NCBI RefSeq assembly: GCF_024505055.1
Contig: NZ_JANIBL010000005.1
Span: 40,528 to 104,527, forward strand
Origin: Methylomonas rosea
Lineage (GTDB): Bacteria; Pseudomonadota; Gammaproteobacteria; Methylococcales; Methylomonadaceae
DNA: 64,000 nucleotides
Direction: 5' to 3'
The notes beneath the pieces were generated by a model. It saw only the letters and a program-made list of their open reading frames with translations. It had not been told where the DNA came from and ran no database searches. Shown here piece after piece: positions 9,807 to 20,546 of the stretch (the first letter of the stretch is position 1; the number at the start of each line of letters is the position of its first letter). Position numbers and translations under genes: made by a program.

Positions 9807-9883
9807 CGGGGTATAGCGCAGTCTGGTAGCGCGTCTGCTTTGGGAGCAGAATGTCGGGAGTTCGAATCTCTCTACCCCGACCA
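9807..9883 (+). tRNA. tRNA-Pro (anticodon TGG)
   Basis: Cloverleaf with acceptor CGGGGTA pairing to TACCCCG, discriminator A and encoded CCA. The anticodon stem TCTGC/GCAGA holds TGG at 9841-9843, and the T arm contains TTCGAAT. It is the first gene of a three-tRNA cluster. Confidence 0.97.
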
Positions 9884-9889
9884 AGATTT

Positions 9890-9966
9890 GCGCTTGTAGC
9901 TCAGCTGGATAGAGCATCGGCCTTCTAAGCCGAGGGTCGCAGGTTCGAGTCCTGCCAAGCGTGCCA
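9890..9966 (+). tRNA. tRNA-Arg (anticodon TCT)
   Basis: Acceptor GCGCTTG pairs with CAAGCGT (one G-U at the end), discriminator G, encoded CCA. The anticodon stem TCGGC/GCCGA carries TCT at 9924-9926. Only six bases separate it from tRNA-Pro. Confidence 0.97.
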
Positions 9967-9986
9967 TCGCAAAAATTCATCATTAT

Positions 9987-10063
9987 GGTGAGCGTAGCTC
10001 AGTTGGTAGAGTCCCGGATTGTGATTCCGGTTGTCGTGGGTTCGAGCCCCATCGTTCACCCCA
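9987..10063 (+). tRNA. tRNA-His (anticodon GTG)
   Basis: Begins with the extra G(-1) typical of tRNA-His, opposite discriminator C. Acceptor GTGAGCG pairs with CGTTCAC, CCA is encoded, and the anticodon GTG is at 10021-10023. It is the last tRNA of the cluster and borders the mobile-element debris. Confidence 0.97.
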
Positions 10064-10074
10064 ATAAATTCAAT

Positions 10075-10096
10075 AACTTAAGGTAAAGCTTAAGTT
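10075..10096 (+). terminator. Stem-loop closing the tRNA operon
   Basis: AACTTAAG and CTTAAGTT are perfectly complementary around GTAAAG, 12 bases after the tRNA-His CCA. There is no long T-run, so it may act as a processing or end signal rather than a strong terminator. Confidence 0.4.
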
Positions 10097-10262
10097 AGTC
10101 TAAAATCCCATGCAAGCACTATGTAAGCAGATGGAGAAACTTTCCATTCCTGACGTGCAAGCAAACCCCCTCGATTATCACCGGCAATTGACCGGCTAAA
10201 CTGCTATTCCCGCCACAGAAAACCACCCCAACCGCCCGCCAAAAACGCGGCATACTGTCAGT

Positions 10263-10376
10263 GCGCTTTTAGGCATTTAAGCGCGCCGGTTGCCGGGCAC
10301 GGTGAGTTGAGTCATTGAGGCAACCGGGACTTATAAGCCGGCGTCTTTCTTCATGGTTTGGCGCCGGCTTTTTTAT
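10263..10376 (+). ncRNA. Structured RNA resembling phage C4 antisense RNA, ending in a terminator
   Basis: Three consecutive hairpins: GCGCTT/AAGCGC (10263-10284), CCGGTTGCC/GGCAACCGG (10286-10327) and AAGCCGGCG/CGCCGGCTT (10335-10370) followed by a T-run. The middle part, GGTGAGTTGAGTCATTGAGG, matches my memory of the C4/CI immunity RNAs of P1- and P4-like elements, which silence antirepressor or killing functions downstream. A BRO-N antirepressor fragment and a recombinase fragment lie within 1.5 kb, which supports an element origin. The family assignment is from memory and would need a covariance-model search; the hairpins and terminator are directly visible. Confidence 0.5.
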
Positions 10377-10432
10377 GTCTGGCGGTTTTTGTCTTGATGA
10401 TGGCTTGGCGCTGATCCACGCGGCGTAGGTGT

Positions 10433-10481
10433 AAACAAGTGTTTTGGATGGACTGCTGAAAAATCAGCAGTGACCTTGTTT
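10433..10481 (+). promoter_or_regulatory. Long stem-loop just after the C4-like RNA
   Basis: An outer stem AAACAAG/CTTGTTT (10433-10439 with 10475-10481) encloses a perfect ACTGCTGA/TCAGCAGT hairpin (10452-10471). Its place after the C4-like RNA fits the leader that such an antisense RNA would target, but no complementarity was proven. Confidence 0.35.
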
Positions 10482-10560
10482 ATCTCCTTGAACGAGGATT
10501 TTACTGGCTTAAAATTGGAGCCACCGTTCTTTTTCAATGACTTAGCTTTTTTACAATGTC

Positions 10561-10899
10561 TTGATACTGACTTGTGATCCCCACCCAGTCGTCAGCTCTT
10601 CACGAGCCTCGGTGCGTTTTGAATTACCGCCAACGGCGGAAATTAAAACAAACCAGCTATTCACGCGCGCGGGTGCATTCTCAGGGCAAAACCGCCGTTC
10701 TGGCGGTTTTACGGATGGCGTCGGGAATGCCGACGGCAGTTTGAAGGGTGGTGAAACAGCGCCCCTTGCAGTGTTTACAACGTCTTTCGATAACCCATTG
10801 ATTTTACTGCTATCGGAATTTCCGACACTAAACAAATCAATGGCTTGGCCTCTGGCTTGCGGCTGCCTAGAATTAGCGAGTAAAGTCCTGATTCATTGA
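10561..10899 (+). CDS. Unassigned open frame in the element remnant
   Basis: A 112-codon frame with a TTG start, downstream of the C4-like RNA and followed by a terminator at 10927. It contains AFSGQNRRSGGFTDGVGN and FPTLNKSMAWPLA. From memory these recall short leader-type ORFs annotated near C4 RNAs in proteobacterial prophages (Ash or Icd-like), but I cannot support a family. No ribosome-binding site is evident and the opposite strand is also open over most of this length, so it may be untranslated RNA sequence. Confidence 0.25.
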   Translation: MILTCDPHPVVSSSRASVRFELPPTAEIKTNQLFTRAGAFSGQNRRSGGFTDGVGNADGSLKGGETAPLAVFTTSFDNPLILLLSEFPTLNKSMAWPLACGCLELASKVLIH

Positions 10900-10926
10900 T
10901 GACGGTTATTTCTTGCTGACCTCCAG

Positions 10927-10954
10927 GGGTCTGCATTAAACGCAGACCCTTTTC
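10927..10954 (+). terminator. Rho-independent terminator in the element remnant
   Basis: GGGTCTGC (10927-10934) pairs with GCAGACCC (10942-10949) around a 7-base loop, followed directly by TTTTC. Confidence 0.6.
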
Positions 10955-10955
10955 A

Positions 10956-11153
10956 TCATTTTGTAGAAGGCGCTAAGCCGTTGATTTTGTTAAATTCAGG
11001 CAAAACGCCTGATTTGCGGCAATGAGTTGAAACGGCTTTTGCCGGATCAGCATAACCAAGCGCGGTCGCTACATCACGAGCAACAAACCAAAGTGCGCAG
11101 AATTGCGCGACTTCAACCGTTCGATAACACACGATTTTATGCCATTCCGGCAC
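10956..11153 (-). pseudogene. Fragment of a BRO-N phage antirepressor
   Basis: Minus-strand codons spell WFVARDVATALGYADPAKAV, the hallmark of the BRO-N domain found in phage antirepressors, then STHCRKSGVLPE and NGLAPSTK before two tandem stops. The normal N-terminal strand before WFVA is degraded, and the protein stops after about 60 residues where intact homologues run to 200 or more. The start is a non-ATG codon with no good ribosome-binding site. I read it as a dead remnant of a prophage or island inserted near the tRNA cluster. Confidence 0.6.
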
Positions 11154-11203
11154 CCATCATCGTTGACTGAAAAAGTGATGGAATTTTGTTGACTTGGAAC
11201 AGA

Positions 11204-11620
11204 GTATCTACACAGGTATGCAATCTCCATGTATGTTGTTACGTATCAATAGTTTGAAGCGCGTGCAACTTACAGCATGAATTGGTAATCTTGATCTCCA
11301 GCGTAATGTTGCCGGGCTTTAACCGTAAGCTTTTTAACCCCGGAAGTTGGGTTAAATTTTACTTTTTCATATTCATACGCCCAGCTAAATACTCGTTTTA
11401 TGCATGCGATTTCCTTATAGGCGCGAATAGCAGACACTTGACTCCTGGCAACATGGATAGGTGGGCTCAAACCATTGAGCAATAATTCCAGAATTTAACG
11501 TGAAGTCCCAGCCATTGATTGGGTTGCCTTTTTAAACTGCGGCAGCAAGTTATAGGCCTGATATTGCTTTCTTCTTGGTTTTTTTGGATATGTTCCACTC
11601 TGTCTGTGTGTCCTTACGGA
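11204..11620 (-). pseudogene. Broken tyrosine recombinase (integrase)
   Basis: One minus-strand frame gives a continuous integrase-like reading interrupted by stops: KQYQAYNLLPQFKK, a TAA at 11497-11495, then IKRVFSWAYEYEKVKFNP and GVKKLTVKAR of the core-binding domain, a TAA at 11272-11270, a TGA shortly after, and MEIAYLCR, which opens the catalytic domain. Everything downstream, including the catalytic Arg-His-Arg-Tyr, is missing. At least three in-frame stops make it non-functional. With the BRO-N fragment it marks an old integration event beside the Pro-Arg-His tRNA genes. No tRNA-end repeat marking the far attachment site was found by eye. Confidence 0.65.
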
Positions 11621-11766
11621 TTACTCAAAACTAGCATGCCCTTTACTTAATGGGCTGTTCAATTTTTCAGCACCGGCTCTATCGCCCTTTAACTGTGAAT
11701 CTTCACACATCTATTTTCTGTTTCTCTGTGCGCTTATTTTATAAAATTAGATGATATTTAAGCGGG

Positions 11767-12678
11767 TCAATTACGATTGCCCGGCGGCATCTTTTCTCTG
11801 AGTTTTAAGAAGCGCTGATAGCGTTCTGTGGCGATCTCACCGGTTTCCACTGCTAAGCGCACCGCGCAATCCTTGTCGTTGACATGCCGACAGTCGTTGA
11901 AGCGGCATTTGGGAATGTAAGGCTGAAACTCTCTATAACCCCAAGCCAGTTGTCCTTCCGACAAACCTGCCAAGCCAAATATCGCGACGCCGGGGCTGTC
12001 GATTAAATCGCCGCCTCCGGGTAAATGGTAAAGCGTCGCAGCCGTGGTGGTATGGCGGCCGTGGCGAGTGATTTCCGAGACGCTGTTGATTTTTAAATTG
12101 CGCTCCGGCAATAGCGCGTTGGTCAAGGACGATTTGCCTACCCCGGATTGGCCGGCGAACATGCTGGTGCGCTGTGCCAAAACCTCTTGCAAGCCGTCGA
12201 TGCCGATTTTTTGATTCGCGCTGACTCTGTGTAGGCTGTAGCCTAAGTTTTGATAGTAGGCCAATCCTGCTTCGACAGCTGCTGACAGCGGCAGATCGAC
12301 TTTATTCAGCACCAGTGCCGCATCGATATTGCAGTTTTCGCAGATTGCCAGATATTGATCCAGCAGCAAAAAATCGCATTCCGGTTCGGCGGCGAAGACG
12401 ATGAATATAGTATCCAGATTGGCCGCTACCGGCCGCGTGTCGTTGCCGCGACTGGGACGCTGCAACACCGAGCGCCTGGGCAGTATTTGCTCGATGCGGC
12501 CTTGTTCGGGGGAGGACATGGAAAGCATCACCCGGTCGCCGACGACCACGGTGTCCAGTTTGCGTAAAGTCTGGCAAAGTACGAGTTGCTCGGCAGCTTT
12601 GCCTGCATCGTCGCCAACCTCGACGGCGATGCCTTTGCCGAGATGGGCGACCACCAAACCCTGGTGCAGGTCTGCCAT
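11767..12678 (-). CDS. rsgA: Ribosome small-subunit biogenesis GTPase RsgA
   Basis: 303 residues. The circularly permuted GTPase order is visible: NKVDL (G4) comes before GQSGVGKSSL (G1) and DSPG (G3). An OB-fold precedes it and a C-terminal zinc finger CRFNDCRHVNDKDC follows. RsgA binds the 30S subunit late in assembly and couples GTP hydrolysis to release. The ATG overlaps the stop of the upstream protease gene by one base (TGATG), so the two are translationally coupled. rsgA, the protease and the divergent orn form a common gammaproteobacterial neighbourhood. Confidence 0.95.
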   Translation of the reverse strand: MADLHQGLVVAHLGKGIAVEVGDDAGKAAEQLVLCQTLRKLDTVVVGDRVMLSMSSPEQGRIEQILPRRSVLQRPSRGNDTRPVAANLDTIFIVFAAEPECDFLLLDQYLAICENCNIDAALVLNKVDLPLSAAVEAGLAYYQNLGYSLHRVSANQKIGIDGLQEVLAQRTSMFAGQSGVGKSSLTNALLPERNLKINSVSEITRHGRHTTTAATLYHLPGGGDLIDSPGVAIFGLAGLSEGQLAWGYREFQPYIPKCRFNDCRHVNDKDCAVRLAVETGEIATERYQRFLKLREKMPPGNRN

Positions 12679-13928
12679 CAGGCGGACTGCATCTTTTCTT
12701 CGATATGCGCTATGCGGATCGCGGCAGGCGGATGGCTGTAGTGGAATGCGGAGTACAAAGGATCGGGTGTCAGGGTGCTGGCGTTTTCTTCGTAAAGTTT
12801 CACCAAACCGCTAATCATTTTGCTGCCTTGGGCGTTACGGGTCGCAAAGTCGTCGGCTTCGAACTCAAATTTGCGTTGAAAATAGGCGCTGATTGGCTGC
12901 ATGAAGGTGGTAAAGACTGGTGACACCAGCATAAACAGCAAAAGCGCCGCGGCATTTGAGTGAGTGCTGACACCCAAACCGTCGAAAAACCAGTCCTGGG
13001 TGATCAACCAGCCTAACACCGCAAAGCTGATCAGGGTCATTACCGACGACGCCACCAGCATTTTGATGGTGTGTTTGCATTTGAAATGACCCAACTCGTG
13101 CGCCAGCACCGCTTCCAGTTCTTCCTCATCCAGCGAATTCACCAGAGTGTCGAAAAACACGATGCGCTTGTTATTACCCAGGCCGGTGAAATAAGCATTG
13201 CCGTGACCGGAGCGGCGCGAGCCGTCCATGATGAAAATGCCTTGGCTGTTAAAGCCGCAACGTTCCAATAATCCTTGAATGCGTTGCTTTAAGGAACCTT
13301 CCTGCATCGGCTCGAATTTGTTGAATAGCGGCGCGATTACGGTCGGAAACAGCCAGCTCATCAACAGTGAAAAACTCATGATGATGGCCCAAGCATAGAG
13401 CCACCACAGGCTGCCGATGCTGTCCATTACCCACAGAATCAGAGCCAGAATCGGCAAACCGATCACCAGCGTCAAGCCCATGGACATCAGTTGGTCTTTC
13501 ACGAACTGCGGCAGTTTGCTTTTATTGAAGCCGTATTTTTCTTCGATGACAAAGGTTTGGTACAAGCTGAACGGGATTTCAATCACGGTCATCAGCAGAA
13601 AAATGCTGGCCATTGAGAACAAGCTGGCCATCAGTGGCGATAAATCGAAGGTCGACCAGAAATCGAAAACCAGGCTGATGCCGCCACCCAAGGTCAGCGC
13701 CAGCAGAAATATCATGCCGACCACGCTGTCGATGTCGCCCAGTTTGCTCTTCTCTATGGTGTAATCGGCGGCCTTTTGGTGCGCGCTGAGCGATACCCGG
13801 TCCTGAAAGGCGGTCGGCACCTGTTCACGATGCTGTAAAACATAGGATTTCTGGCGCATTGCCAGCCAGAATTGGATGCCGTAGGAAAGGACTAAAGCCG
13901 CTAAAAAAATGCCAGTAAACGTGTTCAT
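12678..13928 (-). CDS. M48 family (Ste24-like) membrane metalloprotease
   Basis: 416 residues with several N-terminal membrane helices and the zinc motif HELGH in LEAVLAHELGHFKCKH; EFEADDFA supplies the third ligand region. The architecture (CAAX_M48_N followed by peptidase M48) matches Ste24/HtpX-type proteases of the inner membrane, thought to act in membrane-protein quality control. The frame opens one codon earlier at TTG 13931, but ATG 13928 with an upstream AGG is preferred. It is directly followed by rsgA. The divergent neighbour is orn. Confidence 0.92.
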   Translation of the reverse strand: MNTFTGIFLAALVLSYGIQFWLAMRQKSYVLQHREQVPTAFQDRVSLSAHQKAADYTIEKSKLGDIDSVVGMIFLLALTLGGGISLVFDFWSTFDLSPLMASLFSMASIFLLMTVIEIPFSLYQTFVIEEKYGFNKSKLPQFVKDQLMSMGLTLVIGLPILALILWVMDSIGSLWWLYAWAIIMSFSLLMSWLFPTVIAPLFNKFEPMQEGSLKQRIQGLLERCGFNSQGIFIMDGSRRSGHGNAYFTGLGNNKRIVFFDTLVNSLDEEELEAVLAHELGHFKCKHTIKMLVASSVMTLISFAVLGWLITQDWFFDGLGVSTHSNAAALLLFMLVSPVFTTFMQPISAYFQRKFEFEADDFATRNAQGSKMISGLVKLYEENASTLTPDPLYSAFHYSHPPAAIRIAHIEEKMQSA

Positions 13929-14017
13929 CAAGCCTATGTGGGTGGGGTTAACAATTAGCGGTACAGATTAGCTAATGCTACAATTTGCCGCAACATTATT
14001 AATACCATGGAATGAAA

Positions 14018-14562
14018 ATGGCTCAAGATGCCGACAATCTTATCTGGATCGATCTGGAAATGACAGGCTTGGATCCTGATAACGATCTGATCATCGAAAT
14101 CGCCACGGTGGTGACCGACAAAAATCTGCAAATCCTCGCCGAAGGGCCGGTGATGGCTGTGCATCAATCCGATGCGGCTCTGGCGGCTATGGACGACTGG
14201 AATCAGCAACATCACGGTCAATCCGGATTGATTCAACGGGTCAAGGATTCAAAAATCGATGCCGCCGAAGCAGAGGCTAGGATCATCGCGTTTTTGCAAG
14301 AATGGGTGCCTGCCAAAACCTCACCAATATGCGGCAACAGCATCTGTCAGGATCGGCGATTTCTCTACCGTTACATGCCCAAATTGGAAGCGTTTTTCCA
14401 TTACCGCAATCTGGATGTGTCTACCGTCAAGGAACTGGCCGCACGTTGGGCGCCGCAACTGAAGGACGGCTTTAACAAGCAGGCCTCGCACAAGGCCCTG
14501 GACGACATTATCGAGTCCATCGAAGAACTGCGATACTACCGGGAAACGTTCTTTAAATACTG

Positions 14563-14563
<1 letters not shown>
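14018..14563 (+). CDS. orn: Oligoribonuclease
   Basis: About 181 residues with the DEDDh exonuclease residues: IDLEMTGLD (D and E), NSICQDRRF (D), and ASHKALDD (H and D). It degrades 2-5 nucleotide RNAs, including pGpG from cyclic-di-GMP turnover, which is relevant because HD-GYP and PilZ proteins are encoded nearby. Two ATGs, 14012 and 14018, are in frame; TGGA spaces better for 14018. The stop overlaps the CrcB start (TGATG), showing coupled translation. Confidence 0.96.
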
Positions 14564-16582
<2,019 letters not shown>

Positions 16583-16743
16583 CTTACAAATCATCGGGTC
16601 TTTGGCGGCGAGTAAATAGTTTGGATGCGAAACTATCATGAGTTATCATCGCTGCCGAGGCCGTTAAAACTGGCAAAATCAATAGCTTGCCAAATTAGTC
16701 GCCGCCTCGACAATTCAATAATTATAAGAGGAGGGGTAAAAAA

Positions 16744-17133
16744 ATGAGTGAAGCAAACCAAGTACAAGGACCATCGTTGTATGAGCGCATTGGTGGCGAT
16801 GCGGCAGTCAACGCCGCTGTCGATGTGTTCTACGGCAAAGTGCTGGATGACTACCGGATCAACCGCTTCTTCGCAAAAACCGATATGCCTAAGCAGGTTG
16901 AGCATCTGAAAGCCTTTATGACGGTAGCCTTCGGTGGCCCAAACAACTATACGGGGCGGTCCTTACGGGACGGTCATGCCCGCTTGGTCACCATGGGCTT
17001 GAATGACTCGCATTACGACGCCGTTATGGAGCATTTGGGCGCTACCTTACACGAACTGAATGTGCCGGAAGATCTGATCTCGGAAGCTGCCGCACTGGTG
17101 GAAAGTGTTAGAGGCGAAGTGCTGGGTAAATAG
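16744..17133 (+). CDS. Truncated haemoglobin, group I
   Basis: 129 residues of the 2-over-2 globin family: SLYERIGGDAAVNAAVDVFY opens the fold, GGPNNYTGRSL is the loop before the F helix, and the proximal His is in RDGHARL. Such proteins bind oxygen and NO and are often linked to NO detoxification or respiration. The ribosome-binding site is unusually strong (AAGAGGAGGGG, 7 bases before ATG 16744), suggesting high expression. It is a single-gene unit between serS and the chemoreceptor. The physiological ligand cannot be told from sequence. Confidence 0.9.
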   Translation: MSEANQVQGPSLYERIGGDAAVNAAVDVFYGKVLDDYRINRFFAKTDMPKQVEHLKAFMTVAFGGPNNYTGRSLRDGHARLVTMGLNDSHYDAVMEHLGATLHELNVPEDLISEAAALVESVRGEVLGK

Positions 17134-17199
17134 ATTGGGTTCCGCTACCCTGTTAGAGCGATACAAACCTAACAAGGTGGCGGATTCTCTTGGCTAGAT

Positions 17200-19224
17200 C
17201 TATAGTTTGAATTGTTTGGTTAGTTTCTGTAAGTTTTCCGCTAGCTGATTTAGCTGGCGCGCTTCGGCGGTAGTTTGATTCGCTCCGTTACTTGTCTGTT
17301 CCGAGAGACTGGTGATGTGGACGATATTTCGATTGATTTCCTCCGTCACCGCCGTTTGTTCTTCGGCCGAGCTGGCAATTTGCAAGTTCATCGCATCGAT
17401 GGTTTCCACCGATTGGCTAATCGCTTCCAGGGATTGCATTGCTTCCCGAGACTTTTCCACCCCTTCATGCGCTTGCGAACGGCTTTGTTGCATGACGGTG
17501 ACGGCTTCGCGCGATCCAGTCTGTAATGTGACTATCATGTTTTCGATCACCGCCGTCGATTCCTGAGTACGGCTTGCCAGGTTGCGGACTTCATCCGCCA
17601 CCACCGCAAAACCGCGGCCGTGTTCGCCGGCACGGGCGGCTTCAATCGCGGCGTTCAATGCCAATAAGTTAGTTTGTTCGGCGATACTTTTAATCACGTC
17701 AACTAAAGAGCCTATTGACTCGCTGCTTTTTTCCAAACTCTGAATCACATTGGCAGCGGCTTCAACGTCTCTAGCCAATTGGCTGATCGATAAGGTGGCG
17801 CTCGCTACGACGTGTTTGCCGTTTTTCGCCTGTTCGTTAGCATTGCTGGCGGCCTGGGCCGCGGTATTAGTGGTACTGGCCACATTCTGGATGGTGGCAC
17901 TCATTTCATTCACTGCGGTAGCGACCGAAGTGGTCTCTTCGCGTTGCCGATCAAGATGAATGGCGCTCTGGCCGGCAACGGTATAGACCTTTTGCGCCGA
18001 AGTATGCAATTCGGCGCTGGTATGAATGATTTCTTTGAGTAAAGCCGAGCTGGTGTCTATCATGGCATTGAAGTTTTCCGCAATTTCCCGCATTTCATCG
18101 TTCGAATCAATGTGTACTCTGGCGCTTAGGTCGTTTTGGGCAACGAGTTTAGTCGCGGTATTTATTGCCATAATGTTGCGGCTGATCGACTGAGTTAAGC
18201 CCAGCAACAGCAAAATTACCACGAGTAAAACCCCCAGCAAGCCGGCCAACGTCAGTTGTAGAAAGCGGTCGGCTGAGGCGCTACGGCTTTGGAAAATAAC
18301 GTCAAGCTTATCTATCAGCTCGTTATAGAGCTGGTATGACTGGGTAATCGCTTGAGTGGAGATGTCGAATACGGTGTTGCTATCAACGGAAATGGTTTCG
18401 CTTTCGATCAATTGCTGCCGTAATAGAGAGAGCATGGATTGCAAAGCTTTTTGATAGCTTTCGTTGGTTCCGCGCACACTTCGGCCAACCTCTGGGTTTT
18501 CTGCAAATGCCACCTCAAGGCCTTCATCCACTTTGCTGGCATGCGTTTCTATGTTGGCGATCAAGATCAATAATTTGGTCAATAGTTGCGGAGTGTAGCT
18601 GCCTTTGGCTGCAATTCCGGATGCCAGCGCCCGCGCTTGCCCCATTACTTCTATCAATTCGGGTAAGTCGGCTGTCAGCGCGAAACCCATATGAAAACTA
18701 TCGAGCTGCGGGTCGAGAATGATTCCGGAGGTGTTCGAAATATGGTTTAGCAGCTTTAAACCATCGGCCACCAACAAATTATGTGCTGCTATCGTCGCAC
18801 TTAACTCTTGATCCATGGCGTGTATTTTGATGTCGTTCCATTGTTGGTTGAGCTTGGCGAGCATGCCGTCGGTGTGCAATGTGCCCTTCAACTCGCGGTC
18901 CACTCTTTCAAGTTCGGCAAAATCACCATCTATCTCTTCGCGTTTGTTAAAGATCCGTTCCTTGAATTGTGTAGCGCCGTTTCGAAACGCGTTGGTCATG
19001 CCCCGATGCTGCTGTATATGTTCTATTGGCGTCCTCAGGGCTGCGATGTAGCGCAAACCGTAGCGTTCTTGTTCCAAAGAGTTGGTTTCCGTCCTAAACT
19101 GCTTGATCAAGGTGCCGGCCATGAACAGCATAGGGATTAGCACGACAGTGAACAATAAAGCGAATTTCGCCGGATAGCGAAGTCTATCCATCAAAGCGAT
19201 TGCAGGTGAAATTAGAAAATTCAT
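17200..19224 (-). CDS. Methyl-accepting chemotaxis protein
   Basis: 674 residues. A first membrane helix (about residues 17-40), a roughly 250-residue helical periplasmic sensor region, a second membrane helix (about 325-345), a HAMP domain, then the MCP signalling domain with the hairpin tip core [20 protein letters not shown]. The C-terminus lacks an NWETF-type receptor-docking pentapeptide. The sensor contains [11 protein letters not shown] and RNGATQ, recalling nitrate/nitrite (NIT) type sensors, but this is only an impression. ATG 19224 follows AGGAT; the TTG two codons earlier is less likely. No che genes are adjacent. Confidence 0.92.
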   Translation of the reverse strand: MNFLISPAIALMDRLRYPAKFALLFTVVLIPMLFMAGTLIKQFRTETNSLEQERYGLRYIAALRTPIEHIQQHRGMTNAFRNGATQFKERIFNKREEIDGDFAELERVDRELKGTLHTDGMLAKLNQQWNDIKIHAMDQELSATIAAHNLLVADGLKLLNHISNTSGIILDPQLDSFHMGFALTADLPELIEVMGQARALASGIAAKGSYTPQLLTKLLILIANIETHASKVDEGLEVAFAENPEVGRSVRGTNESYQKALQSMLSLLRQQLIESETISVDSNTVFDISTQAITQSYQLYNELIDKLDVIFQSRSASADRFLQLTLAGLLGVLLVVILLLLGLTQSISRNIMAINTATKLVAQNDLSARVHIDSNDEMREIAENFNAMIDTSSALLKEIIHTSAELHTSAQKVYTVAGQSAIHLDRQREETTSVATAVNEMSATIQNVASTTNTAAQAASNANEQAKNGKHVVASATLSISQLARDVEAAANVIQSLEKSSESIGSLVDVIKSIAEQTNLLALNAAIEAARAGEHGRGFAVVADEVRNLASRTQESTAVIENMIVTLQTGSREAVTVMQQSRSQAHEGVEKSREAMQSLEAISQSVETIDAMNLQIASSAEEQTAVTEEINRNIVHITSLSEQTSNGANQTTAEARQLNQLAENLQKLTKQFKL

Positions 19225-19353
19225 AGCCAAGATCCTAGCGGTGTTGTGCGGGGGGGCGAGTGTGTCGGCAACTATAGTAGCTTTATGTGTTTTGGTGTAA
19301 GCCTCTAGTGAATTTAATCTGCTGCTTAATTCGGGGCAACCCGTTAAGGCGGT

Positions 19354-19629
19354 CTAAAGTCGGGCGATCAGTAGAATCGCCGCGGAAACAATCAGGCAGC
19401 TTCCTACCAGCCATGATCGAATGCGATGGGGTGATTTGGATGTCCGCAGTACAATAAAAGTTGTCAAGGATAGCAATAAGGTCGGATAGGCCAACAGGAC
19501 CGCCAATTCCGATAGCTTAGCGATAGCGCCGGCGTTGGTCGCTTCAAAAGTGTAATAGCTGAAACAGCCTAAACTTGGCAGCGCTATTATCAGGGCAAAA
19601 ATCAATAACTTGTGACTGAGCTTGTTCAT
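19354..19629 (-). CDS. Small integral membrane protein of unknown function
   Basis: 91 residues with about three hydrophobic segments (near 8-25, 38-60 and 72-90). No family recognised. It sits upstream of, and in the same direction as, the chemoreceptor gene, with about 130 bases between. The ribosome-binding site is weak. Codon style matches the neighbours, so it is likely a real, if minor, chromosomal gene. Confidence 0.55.
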   Translation of the reverse strand: MNKLSHKLLIFALIIALPSLGCFSYYTFEATNAGAIAKLSELAVLLAYPTLLLSLTTFIVLRTSKSPHRIRSWLVGSCLIVSAAILLIARL

Positions 19630-19783
19630 GGCTTAAAGTTTGTTGTGGGGTTATCGAGAAACATATATCCAACTTGGTAGTAAGCCGTTAACCGGAAAAA
19701 GTCTAATCTGTTGGATTGTGATTCGCTAAAATTCACAAATCGCTGTTGTTTTGATAAAGCCTAGCTCACTTTGGGGAGTAGTT

Positions 19784-20509
19784 ATGCCATACGATTCCGG
19801 TAATTGCCGAGCATTGATAACGTTCAGTCTGTGTTTTTGGCTATTGCCTTGCTCCTCCGCGGAGCTCACTCGAGAAGACGTTATCGCGCTTATTGCCGAA
19901 GCTGGCGCGCAGCGGCCCAAGCTAGCTAAAAAAGACCTGTCGGGCTTGGATTTATCCGGGATAGATTTTAATAAAGCCGACTTGTTTTCCGCCAATCTGG
20001 ACGGTGTCAATCTCAAGGCGGCCAGATTAATCGGGGCTAATCTCAATCTTGCGCGCATGGGGAATGCGAATTTGCAGAATGCCGATTTATCTGCCGCGAG
20101 CCTATACGGTGTAACGATGGACTATGCCGACTTGTCCGGCGCCGACCTGAGTCGCAGCCGCGTGACGGGATCGCTGAACAATGTCAACTTAACCGGCGCT
20201 AAATTAAAACAGGCCAATTTAGGTCCCAATTCCGCAAGTCCACGACAACGACTCGATAAATTGGAAATGAACAATGCGTTACTGAATGATGCGGATTTGA
20301 GTGGCGCTAATTTTAATTATGCGCTGATGGTCAACGCCTCGCTCCGCAACGCAGACTTAAGCGGCGGTCAGTTTATCTGGACGGACTTGTCCGGCGCCAA
20401 TTTAGACGGTGCGACTATTGCCGGGGCGGATTTTAGGAGTGCCAAGTTTGATGACGCAAAGGTGGACAACGTAAAAGGGGCCGATACGGCCCTGGGCTTT
20501 AAAAAGTAA
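19784..20509 (+). CDS. Secreted pentapeptide-repeat protein
   Basis: About 241 residues. ATG 19784 follows GGGGAG and gives a signal peptide (ALITFSLCFWLLPCSSA); a TTG start at 19751 would spoil it. After a short linker, A(D/N)LXX repeats run from about residue 55 to the end (for example GLDLSGIDFNKADLFSANL and NADLSGGQFIWTDLSGANL), predicting a right-handed quadrilateral beta helix. The repeat run is broken once near residue 150 by NSASPRQRLDKLEMNN. Function cannot be inferred; the extracytoplasmic location makes a gyrase-protecting (Qnr-like) role unlikely. Confidence 0.85.
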   Translation: MPYDSGNCRALITFSLCFWLLPCSSAELTREDVIALIAEAGAQRPKLAKKDLSGLDLSGIDFNKADLFSANLDGVNLKAARLIGANLNLARMGNANLQNADLSAASLYGVTMDYADLSGADLSRSRVTGSLNNVNLTGAKLKQANLGPNSASPRQRLDKLEMNNALLNDADLSGANFNYALMVNASLRNADLSGGQFIWTDLSGANLDGATIAGADFRSAKFDDAKVDNVKGADTALGFKK

Positions 20510-20546
20510 GCTTAAGCCTGCTTGTCAGCGCTACGGCCTGAAGATC

